Shown: piece by piece, positions 57,367-64,000 of the stretch
Position numbering within the stretch: the first letter of the stretch is position 1
Layout: each line of letters starts with the position of its first letter
Assembly: GCF_900113745.1 (NCBI RefSeq)
Contig: NZ_FOQL01000001.1
Span: 1,612,001 to 1,676,000 of the forward strand
Origin: Pseudomonas guineae
Lineage (GTDB): Bacteria; Pseudomonadota; Gammaproteobacteria; Pseudomonadales; Pseudomonadaceae
Direction of reading: 5' to 3'
DNA length: 64,000 nucleotides
The notes under the pieces: model-generated
Databases searched by the model: none
What the model saw: only the letters and a program-made list of their open reading frames with translations
Told to the model about the DNA's origin: nothing
Made by a program: the position numbers and the translations under genes

Positions 57367-58383
57367 ATGACCGATAGCCATTTCCCCCTCGCCGCCGTGG
57401 TCGGTGCTGAAGACCTAAAGCTGGCGCTGTGCCTGGCGGCGATTGATCCGGCGATTGGCGGCGTGCTGATCGAAGGGCCGCGCGGTATGGCCAAGTCGAC
57501 CCTGGCCCGTGGCTTGGCCGATCTGCTAGCCAGCGGCACCTTTGTCACCCTGCCATTGGGCGCGAGCGAGGAGCGCATCGTCGGCACCCTCGATCTCGAC
57601 GCCGCGCTGGGCGAGGGTCGCGCGCAGTTTTCCCCGGGTCTGCTGGCCAAAGCCAATGGCGGCGTGCTCTACGTGGATGAGGTTAATCTGCTGCCGGATC
57701 ATCTGGTCGACCTGCTGCTGGATGCCGCCGCCAGCGGGGTTAACCATATCGAGCGCGACGGCATTTCCCATCGGCATGCGGCGCGTTTTGTGCTGATCGG
57801 CACCATGAACGCTGAAGAGGGCGAGCTGCGGCCACAATTGCTCGACCGCTTCGGCCTTAATCTGGCACTGGACGCCCAGCCGCAACCGGAGCAGCGTGCC
57901 GAGATCGTCCGCCGCCGACTGGCCTTTGATGCTGACCCGCAGGCCTTTCTTAAGCGCTGGCAGGCGCAGCAAGATGAGCTGTATAGCCGTTGCCAACGTG
58001 CCCGCGAGCGCTTCGCGGCGATTCCGCTAGATGACGCCGCCCTGGAACAAATCAGCCAGCGCTGCTTTGCTGCTGCGGTCGATGGTTTGCGTGCTGATCT
58101 GGTCTGGCTGCGCGCCGCCCGGGCGCATGCCGCCTGGCGTGGTGTTGAACGAATTGAGGCCGAGGATATCGACGCCGTAGCAGAGTTCGTTTTGCTTCAC
58201 CGTCGGCGTAATAGTCCGCCGCCAGCTGCGCAGCCACCGCAGCCTCAGTCGCAACCCGACAAGAGCGCCCCCAGCGAACAGCCACAAGCGCCGCAAGGCG
58301 AGGGCCAGTGGGGCGAATTACCTGCACACGCACAGCATGTAGACGTTCGGCGTGAACCGCCCCGCTGGACAAAAAAGCCCTAG
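57367..58383 (+). CDS. chlI: AAA+ cobalt chelatase subunit (ChlI-like), zero-frame product
   Basis: The 338-residue AAA+ motor of magnesium/cobalt-chelatase type has Walker A GPRGMAKST (37-45) and Walker B VLYVDEVNLLPDHLVD (100-115). A sensor region reads IGTMNAEEGELRPQLLDRFG, and a proline/glutamine-rich linker spans 280-330. It would work with CobN. Its frame ends at TAG 58381-58383, but just before, an A AAA AAG heptamer (58371-58377) and a hairpin allow a -1 shift into the VWA frame. It is therefore probably the short product of a two-product gene. Confidence 0.9.
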   Translation: MTDSHFPLAAVVGAEDLKLALCLAAIDPAIGGVLIEGPRGMAKSTLARGLADLLASGTFVTLPLGASEERIVGTLDLDAALGEGRAQFSPGLLAKANGGVLYVDEVNLLPDHLVDLLLDAAASGVNHIERDGISHRHAARFVLIGTMNAEEGELRPQLLDRFGLNLALDAQPQPEQRAEIVRRRLAFDADPQAFLKRWQAQQDELYSRCQRARERFAAIPLDDAALEQISQRCFAAAVDGLRADLVWLRAARAHAAWRGVERIEAEDIDAVAEFVLLHRRRNSPPPAAQPPQPQSQPDKSAPSEQPQAPQGEGQWGELPAHAQHVDVRREPPRWTKKP

Positions 58384-58418
58384 GCATCCGCCCGCGCACA
58401 GCCCCAGGCGCGGATGCC
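58371..58418 (+). promoter_or_regulatory. programmed -1 frameshift signal
   Basis: The zero-frame codons ACA AAA AAG contain the slippery heptamer A AAA AAG (58371-58377), the type used in E. coli dnaX. After a 5-nt spacer, GGCATCCGC (58383-58391) pairs perfectly with GCGGATGCC (58410-58418), a 9-bp stem. A one-base backward shift enters exactly the frame of the VWA domain. Confidence 0.85.
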
Positions 58419-59072
58419 CGGGCCGCTCCCGGCACACTCGGCAATGGTCGCAACGGTGCCAGTCGCAGTGGCGCGACGGGCCGTATCGATTGGCCGGCGA
58501 GCCTGCTTAAGGGCCGTCCGCGCTGCCGCCAGGATTTACTATTACGACCGCGCAGCAGTAAACCAGCTGAACTCTGGCTGGTAATCGTCGATGCCTCGGC
58601 CTCGACCCGCCGCCATGGTGCGCTGAGCAAAGCCAAGGGCTTGCTCAGTGAAGTGTTCGAGCAGGCCCGCCGCCAGCGCGCGCGCCTGGCTTTATTGCAC
58701 GCCACCGGCCGTCAGGCGCAGTGGCTGTGGCAGGGCCAGAAAGCCTCCCAGGCCTTGCAACAATGGCTCGCCGAATTGGGCGCAGGCGGCGGCACACCGT
58801 TGTTTGATGCGCTGCAACAAGCGGCCGACTGGCAGGCGCGGCGTCAGCGCTTACATCCGGGTGAAACGCAGCGGTTGTTGATCATCACCGACGGCCGTCT
58901 GCGCGACTGGCTGGCGTTAGCGCCAAGCGCCTGCTCGGCGCTGCTGGTGGATATCGAAAGCGCACCGATCCGCCTCGGCCGCGCCCGGCAACTGGCGGCT
59001 GAGCTGGGCGCAGACTACCGACATATTGATTCGCTGCCGGTACTGGCCGGCAGCCTGGAGACAACCCCATGA
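58377..59072 (+). CDS. chlD: VWA domain of the chelatase, reached by -1 frameshift (ChlD-like)
   Basis: This frame has a TGA at 58353 and then no ATG, GTG or TTG until TTG 58641, which lies inside the VWA fold. The von Willebrand A domain begins near 58566 (ELWLVIVDASASTRRHG), and the MIDAS DASAS starts at 58590. GGTPLFDALQQAAD and LLIITDGRL complete the fold. Joined by the frameshift, the full product is 568 residues (AAA+, linker, VWA), matching ChlD/BchD. The stop overlaps the cobF ATG by 4 bp. A stand-alone short protein from TTG would lack the metal site. Confidence 0.85.
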   Translation, partial: ALGIRPRTAPGADARAAPGTLGNGRNGASRSGATGRIDWPASLLKGRPRCRQDLLLRPRSSKPAELWLVIVDASASTRRHGALSKAKGLLSEVFEQARRQRARLALLHATGRQAQWLWQGQKASQALQQWLAELGAGGGTPLFDALQQAADWQARRQRLHPGETQRLLIITDGRLRDWLALAPSACSALLVDIESAPIRLGRARQLAAELGADYRHIDSLPVLAGSLETTP

Positions 59073-59833
59073 AAACCCTTCTGATAATCGGCATCGGCGC
59101 CGGCGACCCGGACTACTTGACCGTGCAGGCGATCAACGCGCTGAACCGCACGGACGTGTTCTTCCTGATGGACAAAGGCAGCGCCAAGGACAGCCTGATC
59201 GGCCTGCGCAAGACCATCTGCGAGCGCTTTATTAAGGGTCGCGACTACCGCTTTGTCAGCGCCGAGTGCCCGGAGCGGGTGCGCGATGTGCCGGACTATC
59301 ACGGCAGCGTGGTCGATCTGAATCAGGACAAGCAGCAGGTGTTCGAAGGCATGATCCGCGAGCAGATGAGCGACGGCGAAACCGGGGCTTTTCTGGTCTG
59401 GGGCGACCCGGCGCTGTACGACAGTACCTTGCGCATCGTCGAACAGATCGTGGCCAACAGCTTGGATCCGATTGAATACGAAGTGATCCCCGGCATCACC
59501 AGCCTGCAAGCTCTGGCGGCCAAGCATAAGGTCTGCTTCAACAGCATCGGCCAGGCCTTCCAGATCACCCCGGCGCGGCGCCTAGCCGAAGGCGGTTTTC
59601 CCGAGGGCGTGGACAGCGTGTTGGTGATGCTCGACGCCCAGGACACCTACCAATGCTTTGCCGACCAGTCCATGCACATCTACTGGGGCGCGTATATCGG
59701 CACCCCGGACGAAGTGCTGATTGCCGGTCCGCTAAGTGAAGTCGCCGACACCATCCGCACCCGCCGCGCCGAACTGCGCGAGCAGCATGGGTGGATTATG
59801 GATAGCTATCTGCTGCGCAAGAACGCTTCGTAA
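59069..59833 (+). CDS. cobF: precorrin-6A synthase (deacetylating)
   Basis: The 254-residue methylase has IIGIGAGDPDYLTVQAINAL at the N-terminus and FLVWGDPALYDSTLRI, EYEVIPGITSLQALAAKHK in the core, specific to CobF. It methylates C1 with loss of acetate, a reaction found only in the aerobic route. The ATG overlaps the VWA stop. Its TAA stop lies in the edge of another repeat. Confidence 0.95.
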   Translation: MKTLLIIGIGAGDPDYLTVQAINALNRTDVFFLMDKGSAKDSLIGLRKTICERFIKGRDYRFVSAECPERVRDVPDYHGSVVDLNQDKQQVFEGMIREQMSDGETGAFLVWGDPALYDSTLRIVEQIVANSLDPIEYEVIPGITSLQALAAKHKVCFNSIGQAFQITPARRLAEGGFPEGVDSVLVMLDAQDTYQCFADQSMHIYWGAYIGTPDEVLIAGPLSEVADTIRTRRAELREQHGWIMDSYLLRKNAS

Positions 59834-59905
59834 GGTGGATGACGCTTTATCCATCCACCATCGGCATGACCCTAAGGTGGACAAACAAAGCATTGTCCAC
59901 CCTAC
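59830..59905. repeat. GTARGGTGG...CCACCCTAC repeat, copy 3
   Basis: It runs GTAAGGTGGATGACGC to GTCCACCCTAC, close to copies 2 and 6. It supplies the cobF stop codon. Confidence 0.82.
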
Positions 59906-59946
59906 TTGCTGAGTAAGCCTTCAGGCCCGATGCGATGTGTGGGTCG

Positions 59947-60267
59947 TTAGCCTTGGGCAGTGGAACCCCAAGGTGCATGCAGCGCGATACTCAGTAATAC
60001 ACGTTTGCCGCGCATGATGGTCGATACGCTGTGATCGTATAGATCAGGACGAAACAGGAAAACTCGGTTAAAAATGGAGAAAATCACACGATCTGTTTCG
60101 AAAACGCCACCTTCTCCAGGTTTGATCAACACAACATTGAGCTTGTAGTAGCTACCGTTACCCATCGGGTCATTGTGGCGCATCACGCGATGACCTTCGG
60201 GATAGGTGACCAGGTTGACAGTCAAACGCCGTAGGTGGAGCAAGCTGCGGTTGATGACGTGGCCCAT
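59947..60267 (-). CDS. small 2OG-Fe(II) oxygenase-like protein
   Basis: The 106-residue protein has the iron motif His31-Asn-Asp33 (RHNDP), a distal His79 (YDHSV) and Arg89 ten residues later (GKRVLLSI). This is the HxD...H...R pattern of 2-oxoglutarate/iron oxygenases such as prolyl hydroxylases. The size allows only the minimal double-stranded beta helix. ATG 60267 is chosen because AGGAGA lies 7 nt upstream; ATG 60327 has none. The substrate is unknown, and it is an orphan between cobalamin genes. Confidence 0.72.
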   Translation of the reverse strand: MGHVINRSLLHLRRLTVNLVTYPEGHRVMRHNDPMGNGSYYKLNVVLIKPGEGGVFETDRVIFSIFNRVFLFRPDLYDHSVSTIMRGKRVLLSIALHAPWGSTAQG

Positions 60268-60412
60268 GGCGCAGTCTCCTAAAGGATCATTGAGTGGCAT
60301 TAGATACAGTTCTGAATGATCGCTCAATAATCTTAAGCTAGACCTACCCGTGCGTCATTGGTCCAGGCGGATAGCTGGTAATCCGCATAAACCTGCGGAT
60401 TGACCATAGTTC

Positions 60413-60451
60413 GTAGGGTGGGTTGAGCATGGCAATACCCATGCTGCTGCC
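60413..60451. repeat. partial GTAGGGTGGGTTGAGC repeat, copy 4
   Basis: It shows only the left half of the family: GTAGGGTGGGTTGAGCATGG and a short inverted ATACCCATG. The matching right end is missing. A small AATCCGCA/TGCGGATT hairpin (60380-60401) precedes it. Confidence 0.6.
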
Positions 60452-60519
60452 TAACGTGGCAGCTCTAAGTCTGGCTAAGCGAGAGAGCCGAGGCGGTGCA
60501 GGCTTCGGCTTTGTGGCGC

Positions 60520-60999
60520 TCAGCAGTCAAAGCCATGCTGGCTGCGGTAGTACTCCGCCTGTTCGGGGGGCATCTCTTTGAACAGCGCGCAGATGGTGAA
60601 GCTGCCGACCTGGCGGTCGTTTTTCAGGTAGCCCCAGTCGGTAATCTGCTCGCGGGTAAAGCGTAGTTGCTGGCCCCAGGTCACGCTTTTGACGATGCGC
60701 GGCTCGTTGGCCACGGTGCCGATAAAACCCTGCTCAAGCGCGCGGAAGGGTGTGACCCAAAAGGTTTCAATACCGTTGCTGTCTTCGGCCATAACTTGCA
60801 CCTTGAAATCGCGGGTATTGGCCGGTGGCTTGGCGGCCAGGGTGAGAAAGTCCGCCAGGCCTGCCTGAGCCTGACGCACGGCTGCGGAAACGGCCGGATC
60901 TTGGCGATCGGCTGTCACTACTTCATTGGTATCGCGTGCGCTGGCGTAAAACGCAGTCAGACTCAGTGCGAGCAGGGGAGCAATAAGAGAAGGGCGCAT
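60520..60999 (-). CDS. exported DUF2314 protein
   Basis: The 159-residue protein has a signal peptide (SLIAPLLALSLTAFYASA). Its DUF2314 domain (FKVQVMAEDSNGIETFWVTPF, VANEPRIVKSVTWGQQL, ITDWGYLKNDRQVGSFT) has the usual E-fWV, NEP and DW-Y positions. Likely periplasmic; function unknown. It is 14 bp after a Sel1 gene on the same strand and may be co-transcribed with it. Confidence 0.83.
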   Translation of the reverse strand: MRPSLIAPLLALSLTAFYASARDTNEVVTADRQDPAVSAAVRQAQAGLADFLTLAAKPPANTRDFKVQVMAEDSNGIETFWVTPFRALEQGFIGTVANEPRIVKSVTWGQQLRFTREQITDWGYLKNDRQVGSFTICALFKEMPPEQAEYYRSQHGFDC

Positions 61000-61013
61000 A
61001 TTGATTCCTTACG

Positions 61014-61883
61014 TTAGTAGCTTGCCTGCTGTTCTGTGGCTTCCAGCTCAACGTCTGGGCATTCAGCGGTTTCATCGATCATTTGCCGCTTGCCCCAGTT
61101 TTCCAGGCGGCTGTACCAAGGCATATCGCTGTCATCCAGTTGCTCTTTGGCTTCTTCACTGCCGTTGCTGGCAGCCAGTTCCAGCCACAGTTGCGCTTGG
61201 GTGCGATTGAACGGCGTGCCAGTGCCGTTGCCGTAGGCCTCGCTCAGGCTGAATTGCGCGGGGGCATGGTTGTTCTGCGCGGCCTTGCAGGTCCAGTACA
61301 GCGCTTTACTGTCGTCGCTGCCGAAGTGCATGGCGCGCTCATCGTCGCTGGAAGAAAACTGCACGCCACTGTCCGCTGTCCAGTACAAGCTGCCCAGCAG
61401 GTATTGGCTTTGAACGTTGCCTTGTTCTGCGGCTTGTTCAAACCAGTGCATGGCTTGGTAACGCTCTTCCTGATCACCAGGGTTGTCCAAGTAATCGATG
61501 CCCAGTTCAACTTGAGCCAGTACCAAGCCCAGTTCGGCGGCCTGATTCAGCCAGCGTTTGCGTTCGGAGTCGTCTCCCGGCAGGAGGTTGTCGCGGTAGA
61601 GCATGGCTACATCAAACGCAGCGCGGCTAACGCCTTGCTCGGCGGCTTTGCTGTACCAGCGCTCACTCTCGCGGTAGTCCTGCTGGGTGTAATACTGGTA
61701 ACCCATGTTGTATTGGGCGCAAGCATCTCCGTCATTGGCGCGCTGCGCATAGTCGAGGATGTTGGCCTTGTCCGATTGATCAATCAGTACGGGGCAATGC
61801 TTGCTCGCAGCCTGGCTGCTGAACGCGCAAAAAAGCAGGGCGCTGGCGAGCAGCATGGAGCTAGGAGTGGGGGTGCGCAACAT
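61014..61883 (-). CDS. exported Sel1-repeat protein
   Basis: The 289-residue protein has a signal peptide (PSSMLLASALLFCAFSSQAAS) followed by Sel1-like repeats. Examples are AQYNMGYQYYTQQDYRESERWYSKAAEQG, AQVELGIDYLD and SQYLLGSLYW, each about 36 residues with the A-xx-LG and A-xx-G spacing. ATG 61883 has AAGGA 8 nt upstream and is preferred to 61892. Sel1 proteins are adaptor scaffolds; the partner is unknown. Confidence 0.85.
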   Translation of the reverse strand: MLRTPTPSSMLLASALLFCAFSSQAASKHCPVLIDQSDKANILDYAQRANDGDACAQYNMGYQYYTQQDYRESERWYSKAAEQGVSRAAFDVAMLYRDNLLPGDDSERKRWLNQAAELGLVLAQVELGIDYLDNPGDQEERYQAMHWFEQAAEQGNVQSQYLLGSLYWTADSGVQFSSSDDERAMHFGSDDSKALYWTCKAAQNNHAPAQFSLSEAYGNGTGTPFNRTQAQLWLELAASNGSEEAKEQLDDSDMPWYSRLENWGKRQMIDETAECPDVELEATEQQASY

Positions 61884-62035
61884 GCTAATCATCCTTGATC
61901 ACTACAACCCAAGCCGATGCGTTCAGGTGTAGCGGTGAGTAAGAGGTGGGTACCTTAGTGATGCCCCGCCGAACAAGACAAGCTAAGCCTGCTCAGGCTG
62001 TCGATTGATCGTTTTTTTGCCGTGCAACTGAGCCC

Positions 62036-62115
62036 GTGGGATGGGTTAAACGTAGTGATACTCATACGGTGTAAGGCTATCGCCTGATGGGTATCGCAGG
62101 CTCAACCCATCCCAC
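62036..62115. repeat. GTGGGATGGGTT...AACCCATCCCAC repeat, copy 5
   Basis: It is an 80-bp imperfect inverted repeat from GTGGGATGGGTTAAACG to GGCTCAACCCATCCCAC, with an internal ATACTCAT/ATGGGTAT pair. It lies just after the cobJ stop (on the minus strand) and may end that transcript. Confidence 0.8.
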
Positions 62116-62117
62116 GT

Positions 62118-63779
62118 TTACAGCTGTGGGTAACTTCTCGGCGTGTACACCCATTCGCCTCCTTCGGCGCGCGGGAAGCGGCAGGTTTGGCTGGAGCCGA
62201 TGATTACCAGGGTGCGCATATCGACCATTTCTGGCGTGAGTTCGCCGAGGGTGAGGATGCGCAGGGTTTCGCCGGGGCGGCCGATATCGCGGCCGAGCAC
62301 CACCAGGGTTTCTGGCGTGCGTTGCTGACGGACGATGTCTAGGGCGCTGCCAAGCTGCCAGGGGCGGGCTTTGGAAATGGGGTTGTAGAAGGCCATCACC
62401 AAGTCGGCGGCAGCGGCGTGCGCTAGGCGCTTTTCGATAATCGTCCAGGGTTTGAGGTTGTCGGACAGGGAGATCAGGCAGAAGTCATGGCCCAGCGGTG
62501 CGCCGGCCTTGGCGGCGGTGGCCAGCGCAGCGGAAACGCCGGGGAAGACCTGCAAATCGACGCGCTGCCACTCGGCATCGGTCGACTCGTGCAAGGCTTC
62601 CAGCACGGCGGCGGCCATGGCGAATACGCCGGGGTCGCCGGACGACACCACCACCACCCGCCGACCGCTGGCGGCCAACTCGAAGGCATGGCGTGCACGC
62701 TGCATTTCTTCGCGGTTATCGGTGCAGTGGCGCACCTGCTCCGGGCGCAGCGGGCCGGCCATGTTGATATAGGTTTCGTAGCCGAGCAGGTCTTGCGCTT
62801 CGTCCAGTGCCTGGCGCGCGGCAGGCACCATAAATTCGGCGGCACCGGGGCCAAGGCCGATTACCGTCAAGCGACCACGCGGGCGGCCGAGCTGGCTGGC
62901 ATCGATGGCCGCAGCGGCCAGCAGCAGGCGCAGGTTGGCGTGCTGGCTGTGCAGCGGCGGCAGTTGGCTTACATCGTCAATAAAGCGCAGCGGCAGCTTG
63001 AGTTGCGCGGCGGCGGCGTGCAGTTCGGTGTTGGCCATCAACTCTGGTGCAGCCAATAGGCAGGCCAAGCTTTGCGCGGCCAGGCCACTGCTGCGTAGCG
63101 CGTGCTGTAATTCGCTGAGTAAGTCGGCGCTGACACTTTCGACCCACACGGCGACTTGTTGCGGGTGAATCAGCAGCTCATCGGCGTTAGCGGCGCGGCG
63201 GTGCGGGCTGATGTGGATAACTAGCGAGGCATGGTTATCCACAGGCAATTTGGCCTGGGCCAGCCAGGGTGCATCACCTTCGATACGCACGGCCTGGCCG
63301 CCAAGCAGATCGCTGACAAAGCCTTTGCCCTGCTCAAGATCGGCCAATACATAACCGGCCGGCGGCTCCAGCAGGCAGGTGCCGAAACGCAGTTCGCCGC
63401 TGGTGGTGATCGCCGCGCTGACGTCAAGGTGCGCGGCAACTTCGCGCGCCATACGGTTTACTCCACCCAGACCACCGAGCAGCGGCACCACGGCGCTGCC
63501 GTCTTCGGCCACCGCCAGCACCGGCGGTTCGCGGTCTTTCTCGCCCAGCACGGCGGCCAGGCTACGGATGACGATGCCGGCGGCGCACAGGGCGATGATC
63601 GGTGTACCGGCGCGGTACAACGCGCGCAGGGTGTCGCCGAAGTCTTCATAGGTGCGCTCAACGCCCTCGACCCGGCCACTCAGGCCGTGGATCTCGGCCT
63701 GGGGATACAGCGCCTGGATGCGCCGCGCGCAGGGCAGTGCAGAGGAACCGAGAATGATAATGGCGGGAGCGCTGGTCAT
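62118..63779 (-). CDS. cobJ: CbiG-CobJ fusion: precorrin-3B C17-methyltransferase
   Basis: The 553-residue fusion has an N-terminal CbiG-like part (about 1-280: GTPIIALCAAGIVIRSLAAVL, VVPLLGGLGGVNRMAREVA, then a CbiG C-domain). A C-terminal tetrapyrrole methylase (about 305-553: TVIGLGPGAAEFMVPAAR, VVVVSSGDPGVFAMAAAVLEA, FYNPISKARPWQL) defines CobJ. The methylase does ring contraction and C17 methylation. The fused layout is the same as the P. aeruginosa cobJ product. The C-terminal CobE-like module is also encoded separately as cobE. Confidence 0.93.
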   Translation of the reverse strand: MTSAPAIIILGSSALPCARRIQALYPQAEIHGLSGRVEGVERTYEDFGDTLRALYRAGTPIIALCAAGIVIRSLAAVLGEKDREPPVLAVAEDGSAVVPLLGGLGGVNRMAREVAAHLDVSAAITTSGELRFGTCLLEPPAGYVLADLEQGKGFVSDLLGGQAVRIEGDAPWLAQAKLPVDNHASLVIHISPHRRAANADELLIHPQQVAVWVESVSADLLSELQHALRSSGLAAQSLACLLAAPELMANTELHAAAAQLKLPLRFIDDVSQLPPLHSQHANLRLLLAAAAIDASQLGRPRGRLTVIGLGPGAAEFMVPAARQALDEAQDLLGYETYINMAGPLRPEQVRHCTDNREEMQRARHAFELAASGRRVVVVSSGDPGVFAMAAAVLEALHESTDAEWQRVDLQVFPGVSAALATAAKAGAPLGHDFCLISLSDNLKPWTIIEKRLAHAAAADLVMAFYNPISKARPWQLGSALDIVRQQRTPETLVVLGRDIGRPGETLRILTLGELTPEMVDMRTLVIIGSSQTCRFPRAEGGEWVYTPRSYPQL

Positions 63780-63873
63780 AAGGTGTTCCGTGGTTGGCGT
63801 AGGAGCGGCCTTGGCCGCGATCAGTCCTGTAGCCCGGATGTAATCCGGGGAACCGCGATTCCTGGGTGTGTGG

Positions 63874-63942
63874 GTAGGGTGGATGACGCTTCACCCATCC
63901 ACCAATTGCGATGGTGGATGGAAAAAGCGTCATCCACCCTAC
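63874..63942. repeat. GTAGGGTGG...CCACCCTAC repeat, copy 6
   Basis: It runs GTAGGGTGGATGACGC to GCGTCATCCACCCTAC with near-perfect inverted ends (14 bp) and an internal ATCCACC/GGTGGAT pair. Immediately before it, GTAGGAGCGGCCTTGGCCGCGA (63799-63820) is a REP-type Pseudomonas sequence, and TGTAGCCCGGATGTAATCCGGGG (63828-63850) is a further short inverted repeat. Confidence 0.85.
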
Positions 63943-63960
63943 GGGTCTTCACGTTAGGGA

Positions 63961-64000
63961 CTACCCGCGCCATTTCTCGCCGGGGATGACGATCATCGAG
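63961..64000 (-). CDS. cobI: probable cobI 3' end (precorrin-2 C20-methyltransferase)
   Basis: Only the last codons are visible, reading MIVIPGEKWRG then TAG at 63963-63961 on the minus strand. CobI proteins end in a similar hydrophobic-x-VIPG stretch, and cobI precedes cobJ in other Pseudomonas. The assignment rests on 12 residues and gene order. Confidence 0.45.
   Translation of the reverse strand, partial: SMIVIPGEKWRG

Noticed and set aside
58641..59072. Stand-alone 143-residue VWA protein starting at TTG 58641
   Set aside because: It would lack the first strand and the DASAS metal site, which lie upstream in the same open frame; the frameshift explains the whole domain.

Overview
The window looks like a Pseudomonas chromosome segment spanning the replication origin. 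The gene order (rsmB-trkA, lpxL-tag-glyQ-glyS, gyrB-recF-dnaN-dnaA, oriC, rpmH-rnpA-yidD-yidC-mnmE-mnmG-rsmG-parA-parB-atpIBEFHAGDC-glmU-glmR-glmS) is the one known around oriC in P. aeruginosa and relatives. Protein lengths and N-termini match that genus. The species cannot be named from the sequence alone. A DMSP catabolic cluster suggests a marine or DMSP-exposed lineage.

Layout. 1-11.6 kb: translation and housekeeping genes (partial rsmB, trkA, a TPR protein, a queuosine-precursor transporter preceded by a probable preQ1-I riboswitch, a PilZ protein, a lipid A acyltransferase, tag, glyQS, gmhB, a PlsC-type acyltransferase) and an MFS transporter. 11.7-21.2 kb: an accessory DMSP cluster with dddD, read leftward, diverging from dddT-dddB-dddC and followed by a two-gene regulatory unit (IclR then LysR type). 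21.2-22.5 kb: a gene-poor stretch. 22.5-28.9 kb: gyrB-recF-dnaN-dnaA read leftward, with two parS-like palindromes inside recF. 28.9-29.4 kb: oriC. 29.4-38.3 kb: rpmH to parB read rightward, with a second DnaA-box cluster upstream of mnmG. 38.4-45.6 kb: the full F1Fo ATP synthase operon. 45.7-49.9 kb: amino-sugar genes glmU-glmR-glmS. 50-64 kb: aerobic cobalamin genes (cobM, cobE, B12 riboswitch, cobW, cobN, a chlI/chlD-like gene, cobF, cobJ and the end of a probable cobI) interspersed with small unrelated genes and a family of short intergenic repeats.

The genes form three working sets. The origin core provides initiation, clamp, gyrase, segregation (ParAB with parS) and the translation, membrane-insertion and ATP synthase genes usually found nearby. 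The ddd set would import DMSP (DddT), convert it to DMS plus a 3-hydroxypropionate-level product (DddD), and oxidise that through malonate semialdehyde to acetyl-CoA (DddB, DddC) under two adjacent regulators. The cobalamin set builds the corrin ring and inserts cobalt with CobN plus AAA+ and VWA subunits.

The AAA+ (ChlI-like) gene has no conventionally started VWA partner. The VWA frame is reached by a -1 shift at an A AAA AAG heptamer followed by a strong hairpin, so one gene probably makes both small chelatase subunits. This type of frameshifting chlD gene has been described before. The most distinctive parts of the window are this frameshift gene, the DMSP island next to the origin, the preQ1 riboswitch that overlaps a ribosome binding site, and the second DnaA-box/palindrome region before mnmG.
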